Shown one piece after another: positions 17,162 through 24,996 of a DNA stretch of 64,000 bases. The notes beneath the pieces are model-generated. The model saw only the letters and a list, made by a program, of their open reading frames with translations. It did not search any database and had not been told where the DNA came from. The position numbers were made by a program, and so were the translations under genes. The stretch comes from Phytohabitans sp037414955. GTDB taxonomy: Bacteria > Actinomycetota > Actinomycetes > Mycobacteriales > Micromonosporaceae. The stretch is taken from assembly GCA_037414955.1 (NCBI GenBank), contig JBBEWH010000074.1:1-64000 (forward strand), written 5' to 3'. Within the stretch, counting starts at the first letter, position 1, and each line of letters starts with the position of its first letter.

Positions 17162-18730
17162 TTGTCCGGTACCACCTTGCTGATCGCAGTACTAGCGGCG
17201 GTACTCGCCACGCCAGCGCCCGCGGCGGCAGCGGCGGCGCCCACGGCGCCATACCAGACCGTCATCACCAACGCCACCAGCGCCGGGAAGCCGGTGATCC
17301 GGTTCGACACCGCGGGTAACGCGGTGGACGCCCACGACGGAGACCTCGCGGTCTTCGAGGGGGTCTACTACCTGTACGGCACGAGCTACGACTGCGGATA
17401 CCACCTGCGGGGCGCCGGCACGCCGTTCTGCGGGTTCAAGGTGTACAGCTCCCCCGACCTCGTGCACTGGACCGATCGGGGCTACCTGTTCGACGCGCGG
17501 ACGCCACCGTGGCAGGCGCGGTGCGCGCCGCCGCGGTACGGCTGCTACCGGCCGCACGTGGTCTACAACGCCACGACCGAACGCTACGTGCTGTGGATCA
17601 ACGGGTACGACACCCCGAGCGGCTACCACGTGTTCACCGCCACCACGCCGGTCGGCCCGTTCGTCGAAGGCGAGCCGCCGAAGCTGGCCCGGCAAGGATC
17701 GGCCCCCGAGTTCAACAACGGCGACATGGACCTGTTCGTGGGCGACGACGGCACCGCCTACCTCGCCTACAGCGACATCGCCCGGGGGCACGCGCAGGTC
17801 GTGGAACAGCTGGACACCACCTACACCACCGGCACCGGCCAGGTGGTCGAGGTGGGCGTGTCCGGTGTGGAGGCACCGGCACTGTTCCGCCGCGGCAGCA
17901 CGTATTATCACCTGCACGGGTCCACCTGCGCGTACTGTTCCTCGGACACCCGGTACAAGGTGGCCCGTAGCCCGCTCGGCCCCTGGTCGGCCCCGGCCCT
18001 CGGCGGGATTCCCAGCGCCTCGTCGTGCGGTGGCCAGCCGGCCTTCGTGGCCACCATCCCCACGACGGCCGGCACCACGTATCTGTACGGCGTCGACCTA
18101 TGGGACAACGGGGCGCGCAACCAGGCCGTGGCGGATTACTTCTGGACGCCGCTGGCGTTCACGCGTGCGGGGACTATCGAGCCGCTCGCCTGCCCGGCGT
18201 CCGTGAACCTGCACCTCCTCGTCGGCGCACCGGGCGCCCAGGATCCGGTGCCCGACCTCGACCAGCACGCCGGTGTCGCCGGCTTCCGCCACTGGTGCGA
18301 CATCGCGTCCGGCTGGAGCCGGCTGCAGAGCTTCACGCCCTCGCGCAGTGGTGTCCTTAGTGGAGCGTCGATCACCGCGTACCAGCGCGGGGCGACGGCC
18401 GATCTCGTCGTCGACCTCGTCGCGGTCGACGCCCAGCTGCGGCCCACGCGCACTCTACACAGGACAGTGGTGCCCCGGGACACGATCGGCTGGTCCGCCC
18501 GCCAGATCCAGGTAGGCCCGAACGTCGCCGTCACCGCTGGCGAGCGGTACGCCCTGGTCGCTGGATCCGCCACGACGGCCGGCTGCTACGGCATCGCCTT
18601 CAGCGACCAGGCGCCGTACCCGGGCGGTGGCAGCGCCTACCAGGACGGCGCGGCCGGCGCCTGGACCGCGGAGCCCGGCCGCACCCTGAAGTTCCACACG
18701 ACGGTGACCGCCCCGCCCGCGCCACACTGA
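17162..18730 (+). CDS. Secreted glycoside hydrolase, GH43-like five-bladed propeller
   Basis: A 522-residue secreted protein with a signal peptide (LLIAVLAAVLATPAPAAAA). A beta-propeller follows, with likely catalytic carboxylates in DAHDGDLAVFEGVYYLYG, NNGDMDLFVGDDGTAYLAYS and VSGVEAPALFRRGSTYYHLH, the spacing expected of GH43 and related families (for example exo-beta-1,3-galactanase types). After about residue 360 a beta-rich C-terminal module (WSRLQSFTPSRSGVLSGA) may bind carbohydrate. TTG 17162 is taken as start because GGGGAGGA lies about 5 nt upstream and the signal peptide begins there. Many cysteines (CGYHL, CGFK, CAPPRYGC, CAYCS) suggest disulfides. Substrate unknown. Confidence 0.85.
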   Translation: MSGTTLLIAVLAAVLATPAPAAAAAAPTAPYQTVITNATSAGKPVIRFDTAGNAVDAHDGDLAVFEGVYYLYGTSYDCGYHLRGAGTPFCGFKVYSSPDLVHWTDRGYLFDARTPPWQARCAPPRYGCYRPHVVYNATTERYVLWINGYDTPSGYHVFTATTPVGPFVEGEPPKLARQGSAPEFNNGDMDLFVGDDGTAYLAYSDIARGHAQVVEQLDTTYTTGTGQVVEVGVSGVEAPALFRRGSTYYHLHGSTCAYCSSDTRYKVARSPLGPWSAPALGGIPSASSCGGQPAFVATIPTTAGTTYLYGVDLWDNGARNQAVADYFWTPLAFTRAGTIEPLACPASVNLHLLVGAPGAQDPVPDLDQHAGVAGFRHWCDIASGWSRLQSFTPSRSGVLSGASITAYQRGATADLVVDLVAVDAQLRPTRTLHRTVVPRDTIGWSARQIQVGPNVAVTAGERYALVAGSATTAGCYGIAFSDQAPYPGGGSAYQDGAAGAWTAEPGRTLKFHTTVTAPPAPH

Positions 18731-18752
18731 CGTCACAGACCGTGGCGGCCGC

Positions 18753-19571
18753 TCACGCCGTTCGCCCCGCCAGGTGGGTCAGGGTGGCGACGATGGACGT
18801 ATGGCGCGGGTGCCAGCCCAGCCGCGCCTGGGTCTTCGCCGACGAGACGTCCTGGCTCCGCGTGAACAGGTCGGCGAGCGGGCCCAGCTCCTTCGTGGCC
18901 TCCTCCAGCGGCCAGGAGGCCGCCGCGCCGCCGCCGATCGTCGCGGCCACCTCGTCGAGGCGGGCGGTCTCACTGATACCGTGCCAAATCGTGCCGGCCG
19001 GCGCGCGTTCGGCGACCGCGACGTACAAGGCGGCGAGGTCGTCGCCGTGTACGACCGGCCAGCGGACGCCGCGCGGTCCGATGTAGACACCTCTGCCCCG
19101 TTCGGTCGCCTTGGCAGCGAGGAGGGCGGGGATCGGGGCGTCGGGAGTGCCGTACACCATGCCGGGGCGGATCACCCGGCCGCCCGCGGCGAGCACCCGC
19201 CGCTCGATCTCCGGGCGGGCCGCGGCGAGCGGATGCGGGTCCGGCGGAGTGTCCTCATCAGACTGTCCACTCCCGAGCACGGCCGCGCCGGTGGTGTAGA
19301 GGAGCGGGCTGCCGCTGGCGATCAGCGCGCCGGCGCCGGGCAGGTCCGCGTCGCCCAGCGGGGCAGCGGCGTGCACGACCAGGTCGAAGCCGGACGCGGC
19401 CGCGGTCAGCGAGGGCGGGTCGAGTAGGTCGCCCGCCACGGTGCCGTAGCCGGTCGGGATCGGGCGCCCGCCGGGGCGGCGCAGGGCGGCGATGTCGTGG
19501 CCGGCCGCAGCGAGGGCCGCGGCCGCGCGGGAGCCGATGTAGCCGGTGGCGCCGATGACGAGGGTCTTCAT
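18753..19571 (-). CDS. NAD(P)-dependent epimerase/dehydratase-like oxidoreductase (extended SDR)
   Basis: A 272-residue Rossmann protein starting MKTLVIGATGYIGSRAAAAL, with the GATGYIG nucleotide motif. FDLVVHAAAPLGDADLPG follows, and GRVIRPGMVYG replaces the usual YxxxK region, so this is an atypical (NmrA-like) extended SDR. VRWPVVHGDDLAALYVAV is the conserved HVDDLA-type segment. ATG 19571 overlaps the stop of the upstream Gfo/Idh/MocA gene by 4 bp, so both are cotranslated. A divergent TetR gene with a large operator probably represses the pair. Substrate unknown. Confidence 0.9.
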   Translation of the reverse strand: MKTLVIGATGYIGSRAAAALAAAGHDIAALRRPGGRPIPTGYGTVAGDLLDPPSLTAAASGFDLVVHAAAPLGDADLPGAGALIASGSPLLYTTGAAVLGSGQSDEDTPPDPHPLAAARPEIERRVLAAGGRVIRPGMVYGTPDAPIPALLAAKATERGRGVYIGPRGVRWPVVHGDDLAALYVAVAERAPAGTIWHGISETARLDEVAATIGGGAAASWPLEEATKELGPLADLFTRSQDVSSAKTQARLGWHPRHTSIVATLTHLAGRTA

Positions 19572-20695
19572 GCCGGCAGGACCTCCGTGGTGAGCTCCCG
19601 GGTGCCGGTGCGGGCGGCCGCCGCGATCGCCTCGAGGGTGCGCTGGTGTTGGGCCGCGGTGTGGAAGGTGGGGTGCTCCGCAGGTGCGCCGTGGATGGCG
19701 GCCGCGACCAAGCGGTAGAGACCGGCGACGTTCGCCGCCGGGCCGTCCGCCAGGCCGGCGGGTGCGATCCGGTAGCGCTCCGGGACGGCCAACTCCTCGG
19801 GAGCCCCGGCGGCCGGCGCGATGCGGACCCGCCAGGCCGCCCAGTTGCTGTAGTGGCCAGGGTCGGCGGGCGTGACGGTCAGTGTCCCTTCGGTGCCGGC
19901 GAGCCGCAGGTGGAAGCCGTCCGGGCCGCGACCGTTGCCGCCCTGGAGCGTCATCGAGGCGACCGCACCGCCGGCCAGGCGCCCGGCGACGGCCACCTGG
20001 CCGGCCACCTCGTTCGCCACCGCCTCGCCGGTCTCCACGACCCGTACCCGGTCGTGCCGGTTGGCGGTCACCGCCGATACCTCGACCAGCTCGCCGGCGA
20101 CCAGTTCGACGGCGGCGAGCGCGTGACCCACCATGATCGTCAGCACGTCGTTGGCCGTGCCGGCCGCCAGACCCCAGCTCAGGTCGCGCAGGATCCGGCT
20201 GCCGCCGAGCGGGTCGGCCCCGCCTGCGAACGCGACCGACTCCACCTGCCCGATCCGCCCTTCCCGGACGAGGTCGCGGACGAAGCGAGCGCCCGGCGAC
20301 GCGTACACCTGCAGGCCCACCGCGTGTACCACGCCGGCCTCGGCCGCCGCCCCGGCCAGCGCCGCCGCCTCGCCGGCGCCGACCGTGAGCGGCCACTCGG
20401 AGAGCACGTGCTTGCCCGCGGCGAGGGCGGCCCGCACGGCCGGCGCGTGGTCGGGCGCCTTCACCGACACGACCACCAAATCGACGTCGGGATGGCGGGC
20501 GAGCGTGGCGGCGCCGGCGAAGGCGTGCCGCGCCCCGTACGCGCCGGCCGCCGCCCGGGCGCTCTCCTCGTGCGTCGTCGCGACCGCGACGAGGTCGTAC
20601 TCGTCGAGACTGGCGAGTGCCGGCACGTGGGCCGCGGCGGCCCACCCGCGCGCCGCGCTGGCGCCGACGATCCCGACCCGGATCTTTCCTGTCAC
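19568..20695 (-). CDS. Gfo/Idh/MocA family oxidoreductase
   Basis: A 375-residue dehydrogenase. The N-terminal Rossmann domain starts KIRVGIVGASAARGWAAAAHVPAL. The family's EKP motif appears as EWPL in AAGKHVLSEWPLTVG, a variant common in fungal and actinobacterial members. The C-terminal domain follows from GRIGQVESVAF. Members oxidise or epimerise sugars or polyols with NAD(P). It is the first gene of a two-gene operon with the SDR downstream, transcribed away from the TetR gene. The start at 20695 lies only 9-20 bp from the nested palindrome at 20704-20743, which would block transcription when occupied. Confidence 0.93.
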   Translation of the reverse strand: MTGKIRVGIVGASAARGWAAAAHVPALASLDEYDLVAVATTHEESARAAAGAYGARHAFAGAATLARHPDVDLVVVSVKAPDHAPAVRAALAAGKHVLSEWPLTVGAGEAAALAGAAAEAGVVHAVGLQVYASPGARFVRDLVREGRIGQVESVAFAGGADPLGGSRILRDLSWGLAAGTANDVLTIMVGHALAAVELVAGELVEVSAVTANRHDRVRVVETGEAVANEVAGQVAVAGRLAGGAVASMTLQGGNGRGPDGFHLRLAGTEGTLTVTPADPGHYSNWAAWRVRIAPAAGAPEELAVPERYRIAPAGLADGPAANVAGLYRLVAAAIHGAPAEHPTFHTAAQHQRTLEAIAAAARTGTRELTTEVLPA

Positions 20696-20703
20696 AGCTA
20701 TAC

Positions 20704-20743
20704 CCCCGCTAGTTATGTACCTGACGGTATGAAACTAGCGGGG
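20704..20743. promoter_or_regulatory. 40-bp nested palindrome, putative TetR operator
   Basis: Outer arms CCCCGCTAGTT (20704-20714) and AACTAGCGGGG (20733-20743) are perfect complements. At the same centre lies TACCTGACGGTA (20718-20729), an inverted repeat TACC-N4-GGTA. A second TACC-N4-GGTA copy lies at 20771-20782, just before the TetR start. Paired boxes between divergent genes fit TetR control of both directions. Confidence 0.75.
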
Positions 20744-20770
20744 CGCAATCGCGCCGGTCAAGAGGTAACG

Positions 20771-20782
20771 TACCGATAGGTA
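20771..20782. promoter_or_regulatory. Second TACC-N4-GGTA box before the TetR gene
   Basis: TACCGATAGGTA matches the core of the nested palindrome (TACCTGACGGTA) in both half-sites, is preceded by G in both copies, and lies 22 bp before the TetR start codon. The two box starts are 53 bp apart. It is a likely autoregulatory operator. Confidence 0.65.
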
Positions 20783-20804
20783 AAAAACTTCGAGGGGGTA
20801 CTCC

Positions 20805-21395
20805 ATGGCGGGCGGGCGGCCGCGGGCGTTCGACGAGGACGCCGCGCTGGACCGGGCGCTGGAGGTGTTCTGGCGGCAGGGATACGAGGGCACCGCGCTC
20901 TCCGACCTCACCGCGGCGATGGGCATCAACCGGCCCAGCCTCTACGGCGCCTTCGGCAACAAGGAGGCGCTCTTCCGCCGGGTGCTCGACCGGTACATCG
21001 ACGGGCCAGGCGGGTTCGCGGCCGCGGCGCTGGCCGAGCCGCAGGCCCGGGACGTGGTGGAGCGGCTGCTGACCGGGGCGGTGGAACTGACCACCGGACC
21101 GGGGCACCCGGGGTGTCTGAGCGTCCGCAACGCACAGGCCTGCGGCCCCGATTCCGACTCGGTGCGCCACGAGGTGGTCGGACGTCGCGAGGCTGGCTTC
21201 CGCGCGCTCCGCGAACGGCTGGAGCGGGCCCGGGACGAGGGAGACCTGCCCACCGGAGCCGACCCGGCCGCCCTCGCCCGATACGTCCACACGGTCTCCG
21301 ACGGTATCGCCGCCCAAGCGGCCAACGGCGCCACGGCCGACGAACTGCGTCGCGTCGTGGCGGTCGCTCTCCAAGTATGGCCGACGGACGCGTAA
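20805..21395 (+). CDS. TetR-family transcriptional regulator
   Basis: A 196-residue regulator. The N-terminal helix-turn-helix is typical: RPRAFDEDAALDRALEVFWRQGYEGTALSDLTAAMGINRPSLYGAFGNKEALF (quoted here by its parts ALDRALEVFW, GTALSDLTAAMGI and SLYGAFGNKE). The C-terminal ligand domain has a conserved cysteine region, HPGCLSVRNAQACG, seen in the TetR subgroup that controls SDR and oxidoreductase genes. It is divergent from the Gfo/Idh/MocA-SDR operon. ATG 20805 is preceded by GAGGGGG 6 nt upstream. The ligand is unknown. Confidence 0.93.
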   Translation: MAGGRPRAFDEDAALDRALEVFWRQGYEGTALSDLTAAMGINRPSLYGAFGNKEALFRRVLDRYIDGPGGFAAAALAEPQARDVVERLLTGAVELTTGPGHPGCLSVRNAQACGPDSDSVRHEVVGRREAGFRALRERLERARDEGDLPTGADPAALARYVHTVSDGIAAQAANGATADELRRVVAVALQVWPTDA

Positions 21396-21590
21396 CCCAC
21401 GAGCGAAGAGCGCTCCCGCTCGCGAGACGCGAGCCTGCGGGCCAGGTACCGCCGCGTACCCTGAGGACTAGCCGTACGCGCAGACGTACTCGCTCGCCTG
21501 AAGCAGGGCTCGCTCTGGCGCCCTGAACCCTGATGCACTTCCATAGTGGACGGATGAGCGAAACATGCTGAAGATCGACCGGTCGGCCCG

Positions 21591-22592
21591 GTGAGGGTGG
21601 CCATGCTCGGACCGGTGGCGTGGCGTACCCCGCCTCGCCACTACGGGCCGTGGGAACAGGTGACGAGCCTACTGACCGAGGGGCTGGTCGCCCGGGGTGT
21701 GGATGTGACCCTGTTCGCCACCCTGGACTCGGTGACCTCGGCTCGCCTGGACGGGGTGTGCCCGCGGGGATACGCCGACGATCCTGGCGTGGACGGGCGG
21801 GTGTGGGAGGCGATGCATGTCGCCCACGCGCTGGCCAGGTCCGCGGAGTTCGACCTGGTGCACAACCACCTGGACTGGCTGACGTTGGCCTTCGCCGACC
21901 ACTGCCATGCGCCGATGCTCACCACCGTCCACGGGTTCTCCGGTGCGGGGATCCTGCCCGCGTACGCGAAGGCGCGCTCGGCGTACGTCTCGATCTCCGA
22001 CGCGGACCGCGCGGACGGCTTGGACTACGTCGACACGGTGTACCACGGTATCGATCTTGATGGGTTGCCGTTCGCGCCCGACGGAGGGCCCGGGCTGGTC
22101 GTCTTCGGCCGGGTGCACCCGGACAAGGGCACCCACACAGCGATCGAGATCGCACGGGCGGCGGGCCGGCCGCTGACGATATGCGGGATCGTCCAGGACG
22201 AGCGGTACTTCACCGAACAGGTGGCCCCACACATCGACGGGGACCGGGTCACGTTCCTCGGTTCGGTTGGACCGCTACGCCGTGCTGAGATCCTCGGTGG
22301 CAGCGCGGCCCTGCTGCACCCGATCGCCTTCGACGAGCCGTTCGGCCTGTCTGTGGTGGAGTCCATGGCGTGCGGCACGCCAGTGGTGGCGTACCGGCGT
22401 GGGTCGATGCCCGAGGTGGTCGACGAGGGCGTGACCGGTCTGCTGGTGGACACCGTCGAGCAGGCCGTGGCGGCCGTCGCCCGGATCGCCGCGATCGACC
22501 GGGCGGGCTGCCGCGCCCGGGCCGAGCAGCGCTTCGGCGCCGATCGGATGGTGGCCGACTACCTGCGCGTCTATCGCGACATCCGTCGCTGA
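21591..22592 (+). CDS. Glycosyltransferase family 4
   Basis: A 333-residue GT-B transferase. The start MRVAMLGPVAWRTPP (GTG 21591) and PWEQVTSLLTEGLVARGVDV are the acceptor-side strand and helix. The donor-binding half has VVFGRVHPDKGTHTAIEIAR and the E-x7-E motif in FDEPFGLSVVESMACGTPVV. It uses a nucleotide-activated sugar, probably in the cytoplasm. It opens a row of four same-strand genes ending in GH130, a set often seen in actinomycetes. About 200 bp separate it from the next gene, so it may have its own transcript. The product is unknown; mannosyl chemistry is suggested only by the GH130 partner. Confidence 0.92.
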   Translation: MRVAMLGPVAWRTPPRHYGPWEQVTSLLTEGLVARGVDVTLFATLDSVTSARLDGVCPRGYADDPGVDGRVWEAMHVAHALARSAEFDLVHNHLDWLTLAFADHCHAPMLTTVHGFSGAGILPAYAKARSAYVSISDADRADGLDYVDTVYHGIDLDGLPFAPDGGPGLVVFGRVHPDKGTHTAIEIARAAGRPLTICGIVQDERYFTEQVAPHIDGDRVTFLGSVGPLRRAEILGGSAALLHPIAFDEPFGLSVVESMACGTPVVAYRRGSMPEVVDEGVTGLLVDTVEQAVAAVARIAAIDRAGCRARAEQRFGADRMVADYLRVYRDIRR

Positions 22593-22789
22593 TGGCCGCT
22601 GCTGATAGGCTCGGTGTACCGAGATCTCCAAGGGTCCGGCACAGGTTCGCGGCAGGCCGGATCCCGCAGAGGCGGCGGTCGGCGCGCGCCCGTTCCGCTC
22701 GCCATACACGCTGGCCGGTGGGCGCCTTTCCCGCGTGAGGCTCGCATCCCGCTCCTGTGGCGGCGGCCGCCAACCGGAAGGCACGGTCT

Positions 22790-23959
22790 ATGGCCGGCAC
22801 ATACGGTTTCCTCAGCACGCATCCCCCGACCCGGTGCGGACTGGCAACGTTCAACGCCGCCCTGGCGAGCCATCTCACGGCCGGCGGCACGACCGGGGGC
22901 GTGGTACGCGTCACCGCTGGCGGCGACGACGACGGCCGGGCCGCGCACGCCGGGCGGCTTGGCGCGTCCGGACCGGGCGTCGTGCACACCTGGTCGGCGC
23001 ACAACCGGACCGGCTGGTTGGCCGCGGCGGCGGCCCTCAACCGCTTCGACGTCGCCATCGTCCAACACGAGTACGGCATCTACTCCGGACCCGACGGCGC
23101 GGACGTCCTGCCGCTGCTGCGCGAGCTCACGGTGCCCAGCATCGTGGTCCTGCATACCGTGCTGGCCCATCCCACCGCCCGGCAGAAGGCGCTGCTGGAG
23201 CAGATCGTGGCCGCGGCGGGCGCGGTCGTCACCATGACCGGGACGGCCCGCGACCGGCTCCTCATCGGCTACGCCGTCGACGCCGCCAAGGTCACCGTGA
23301 TCCCGCACGGCACCGCCGACCACACCAGCGCACCGACCGAACCGCGCCCGCGTCCGCACCTGCTGACCTGGGGCCTGCTCGGGCCGGGCAAGGGCATCGA
23401 ATGGGCATTGCGGGCCGTCGCCCGGCTGGGCGATCTCCGCCCGACGCCCAGCTACACCATCGCGGGCCGGACGCATCCGAAGGTGCTCGAACACCATGGG
23501 GAGGCCTATCGCGAGGACCTGCAGCGGCTCGGCGCGTTGTTGGGCATTTCCCATGCCGTCGACTACCAGCCGGTCTACTTCGACGACACCGCCCTGGGCC
23601 GCCTGATCCGTTCCGCCGACGTCGTCGTGCTGCCGTACGACTCCCACGAGCAGGTAACCTCCGGCGTCCTCATCGAAGCCGTCGCCGCCGGAGTTCCGGT
23701 CGTGGCCACTCACTTTCCGCACGCCGCGGAGCTGCTGACCGACGGCCCTGGCCTGCTCGTCCCGCACCGGGATCCGGCAGCACTGGCCGCCGCCATCCGG
23801 CGGGTCCTGACCGAGCCCGGCCTGGCCGCCAGCCTCGCCGGCCGCACCCGCTCGCTGACCCCGACGCTGCTATGGCCCGCAGTGGCGGCGCGCTACCGGA
23901 CGCTCGCCGAGCGGGTCCTCGCCGCCCGACCGCCCGCCGTCGCCGCGGCACCCGCATGA
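22790..23959 (+). CDS. Glycosyltransferase (GT4-like)
   Basis: A 389-residue GT-B transferase beginning MAGTYGFLSTHPPTRCGLATF, with the PPxxCGIAxF-type start of a glycosyltransferase subgroup. The middle has VVLHTVLAHPTARQKALLEQ. The donor side has LLTWGLLGPGKGIEWALRAV and VVVLPYDSHEQVTSGVLIEAVAAG, which carries the conserved glutamate. ATG 22790 is chosen, with GGAAGG about 8 nt upstream. The stop overlaps the next gene's start (ATGA at 23956-23959). It works with its neighbours on one oligosaccharide or glycoconjugate, presumably mannose-containing (inference). Confidence 0.9.
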   Translation: MAGTYGFLSTHPPTRCGLATFNAALASHLTAGGTTGGVVRVTAGGDDDGRAAHAGRLGASGPGVVHTWSAHNRTGWLAAAAALNRFDVAIVQHEYGIYSGPDGADVLPLLRELTVPSIVVLHTVLAHPTARQKALLEQIVAAAGAVVTMTGTARDRLLIGYAVDAAKVTVIPHGTADHTSAPTEPRPRPHLLTWGLLGPGKGIEWALRAVARLGDLRPTPSYTIAGRTHPKVLEHHGEAYREDLQRLGALLGISHAVDYQPVYFDDTALGRLIRSADVVVLPYDSHEQVTSGVLIEAVAAGVPVVATHFPHAAELLTDGPGLLVPHRDPAALAAAIRRVLTEPGLAASLAGRTRSLTPTLLWPAVAARYRTLAERVLAARPPAVAAAPA

Positions 23960-24996
23960 CCGCACCCAGTGTCGCCACGCCGGCCACCGGCATCCCCGCG
24001 CCCGCTCCCACCTTCGCGCACCTGGCGCGAATGACCGACGACACCGGCCTGTTCGAGCACGCGCGGCACGCCATCGCACGCCGCCAGCACGGCTACTGCA
24101 CCGACGACATCGCCCGTGGCCTCGTCGTCACCAGCCGCGAACCCGACCCGCCCGCCGAGGTGCTGCGACTCGCGGAGTGCTACCTGACCTTCCTCACCCA
24201 CGCCCAGGACGGCACCGGCGCGTTCCACAACCGGCTCGCCCACAACCGGCGCTGGACCGACGAGCCCGGCCTCGGCGACTGGTGGGGACGCGCGCTCTGG
24301 GGCCTCGGCACCGCCGCTGTCCGCAGCCCCGCCCGCTGGATCCGCGACGAGGCCCTCGTCGCGTTCACCCTCGGCGCCGCTCGACGATCTCTCGCGCCGC
24401 GGGCCATGGCCTTCGCCGGCCTCGGCGCTGCCGAGGTACTGCGCGGCGACCCGGACAACACCGCCGCGGCCGCCCTGCTGGCCGATGCCGCCACCGCCAT
24501 CGGCGCGCTCGGCGACGGCCCGGAGTGGCCGTGGCCGCAACCGCGCCTGGCGTACGCGAACGCCGCCCTCGCCGAGGTCGTCATCGCCGCCGGCCACCTG
24601 AGCGCCGACCGGCCGCTGCTCGCCACCGGCCTGCGGATGCTCAGCTGGCTACGCGACATCCAACTTTTCGACGGCCGGCTCTCGGTCATCCCCGCCGACG
24701 GGTGGCACCGCCACGCCCCGCGGCCCCGGTACGACCAGCAACCGATCGAGGTCGCCGCCCTCGCCGACGCCTGCGCCACCGCCGCGACCGTCACCGGCGA
24801 CCCGGCCTGGAGCACCGGCGTCCGGCAGGCCGTCGCCTGGTTCCTCGGCGACAACGACGCCGGCACACCGATGTGGGACCCCGCGACGGGTGGCGGCTAT
24901 GACGGCCTGACGCCGCACGGACCCAACCTCAACCAGGGCGCCGAGTCGACCCTCGCCCTCATCTCCACCCTGCAACACGCCCGGCGATGGTCATGA
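23956..24996 (+). CDS. Glycosidase-like (alpha/alpha)6-barrel protein of the GT/GH130 operon
   Basis: A 346-residue, helix-rich protein with no signal peptide. Repeated features such as YCTDDIARGLVVTSRE, GDWWGRALWGLGTAA, QPRLAYANAALAEVVIAAG and YDQQPIEVAALADACATAA look like an (alpha/alpha)6 barrel, as in GH88/GH127-type or glycosyl-transferase-associated proteins. TDD and WWGRALWGLG may form the active site, but I cannot assign catalytic residues. Both ends overlap neighbours in ATGA junctions (23956-23959 and 24993-24996), so it is translated with the glycosyltransferase and GH130 and probably acts in the same pathway. Confidence 0.85.
   Translation: MTAPSVATPATGIPAPAPTFAHLARMTDDTGLFEHARHAIARRQHGYCTDDIARGLVVTSREPDPPAEVLRLAECYLTFLTHAQDGTGAFHNRLAHNRRWTDEPGLGDWWGRALWGLGTAAVRSPARWIRDEALVAFTLGAARRSLAPRAMAFAGLGAAEVLRGDPDNTAAAALLADAATAIGALGDGPEWPWPQPRLAYANAALAEVVIAAGHLSADRPLLATGLRMLSWLRDIQLFDGRLSVIPADGWHRHAPRPRYDQQPIEVAALADACATAATVTGDPAWSTGVRQAVAWFLGDNDAGTPMWDPATGGGYDGLTPHGPNLNQGAESTLALISTLQHARRWS

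Noticed and set aside
17002..17310. A small minus-strand gene between the serine hydrolase and the GH43-like gene
   Set aside because: It overlaps the GH43-like signal peptide, mirrors it, and has no ribosome site.
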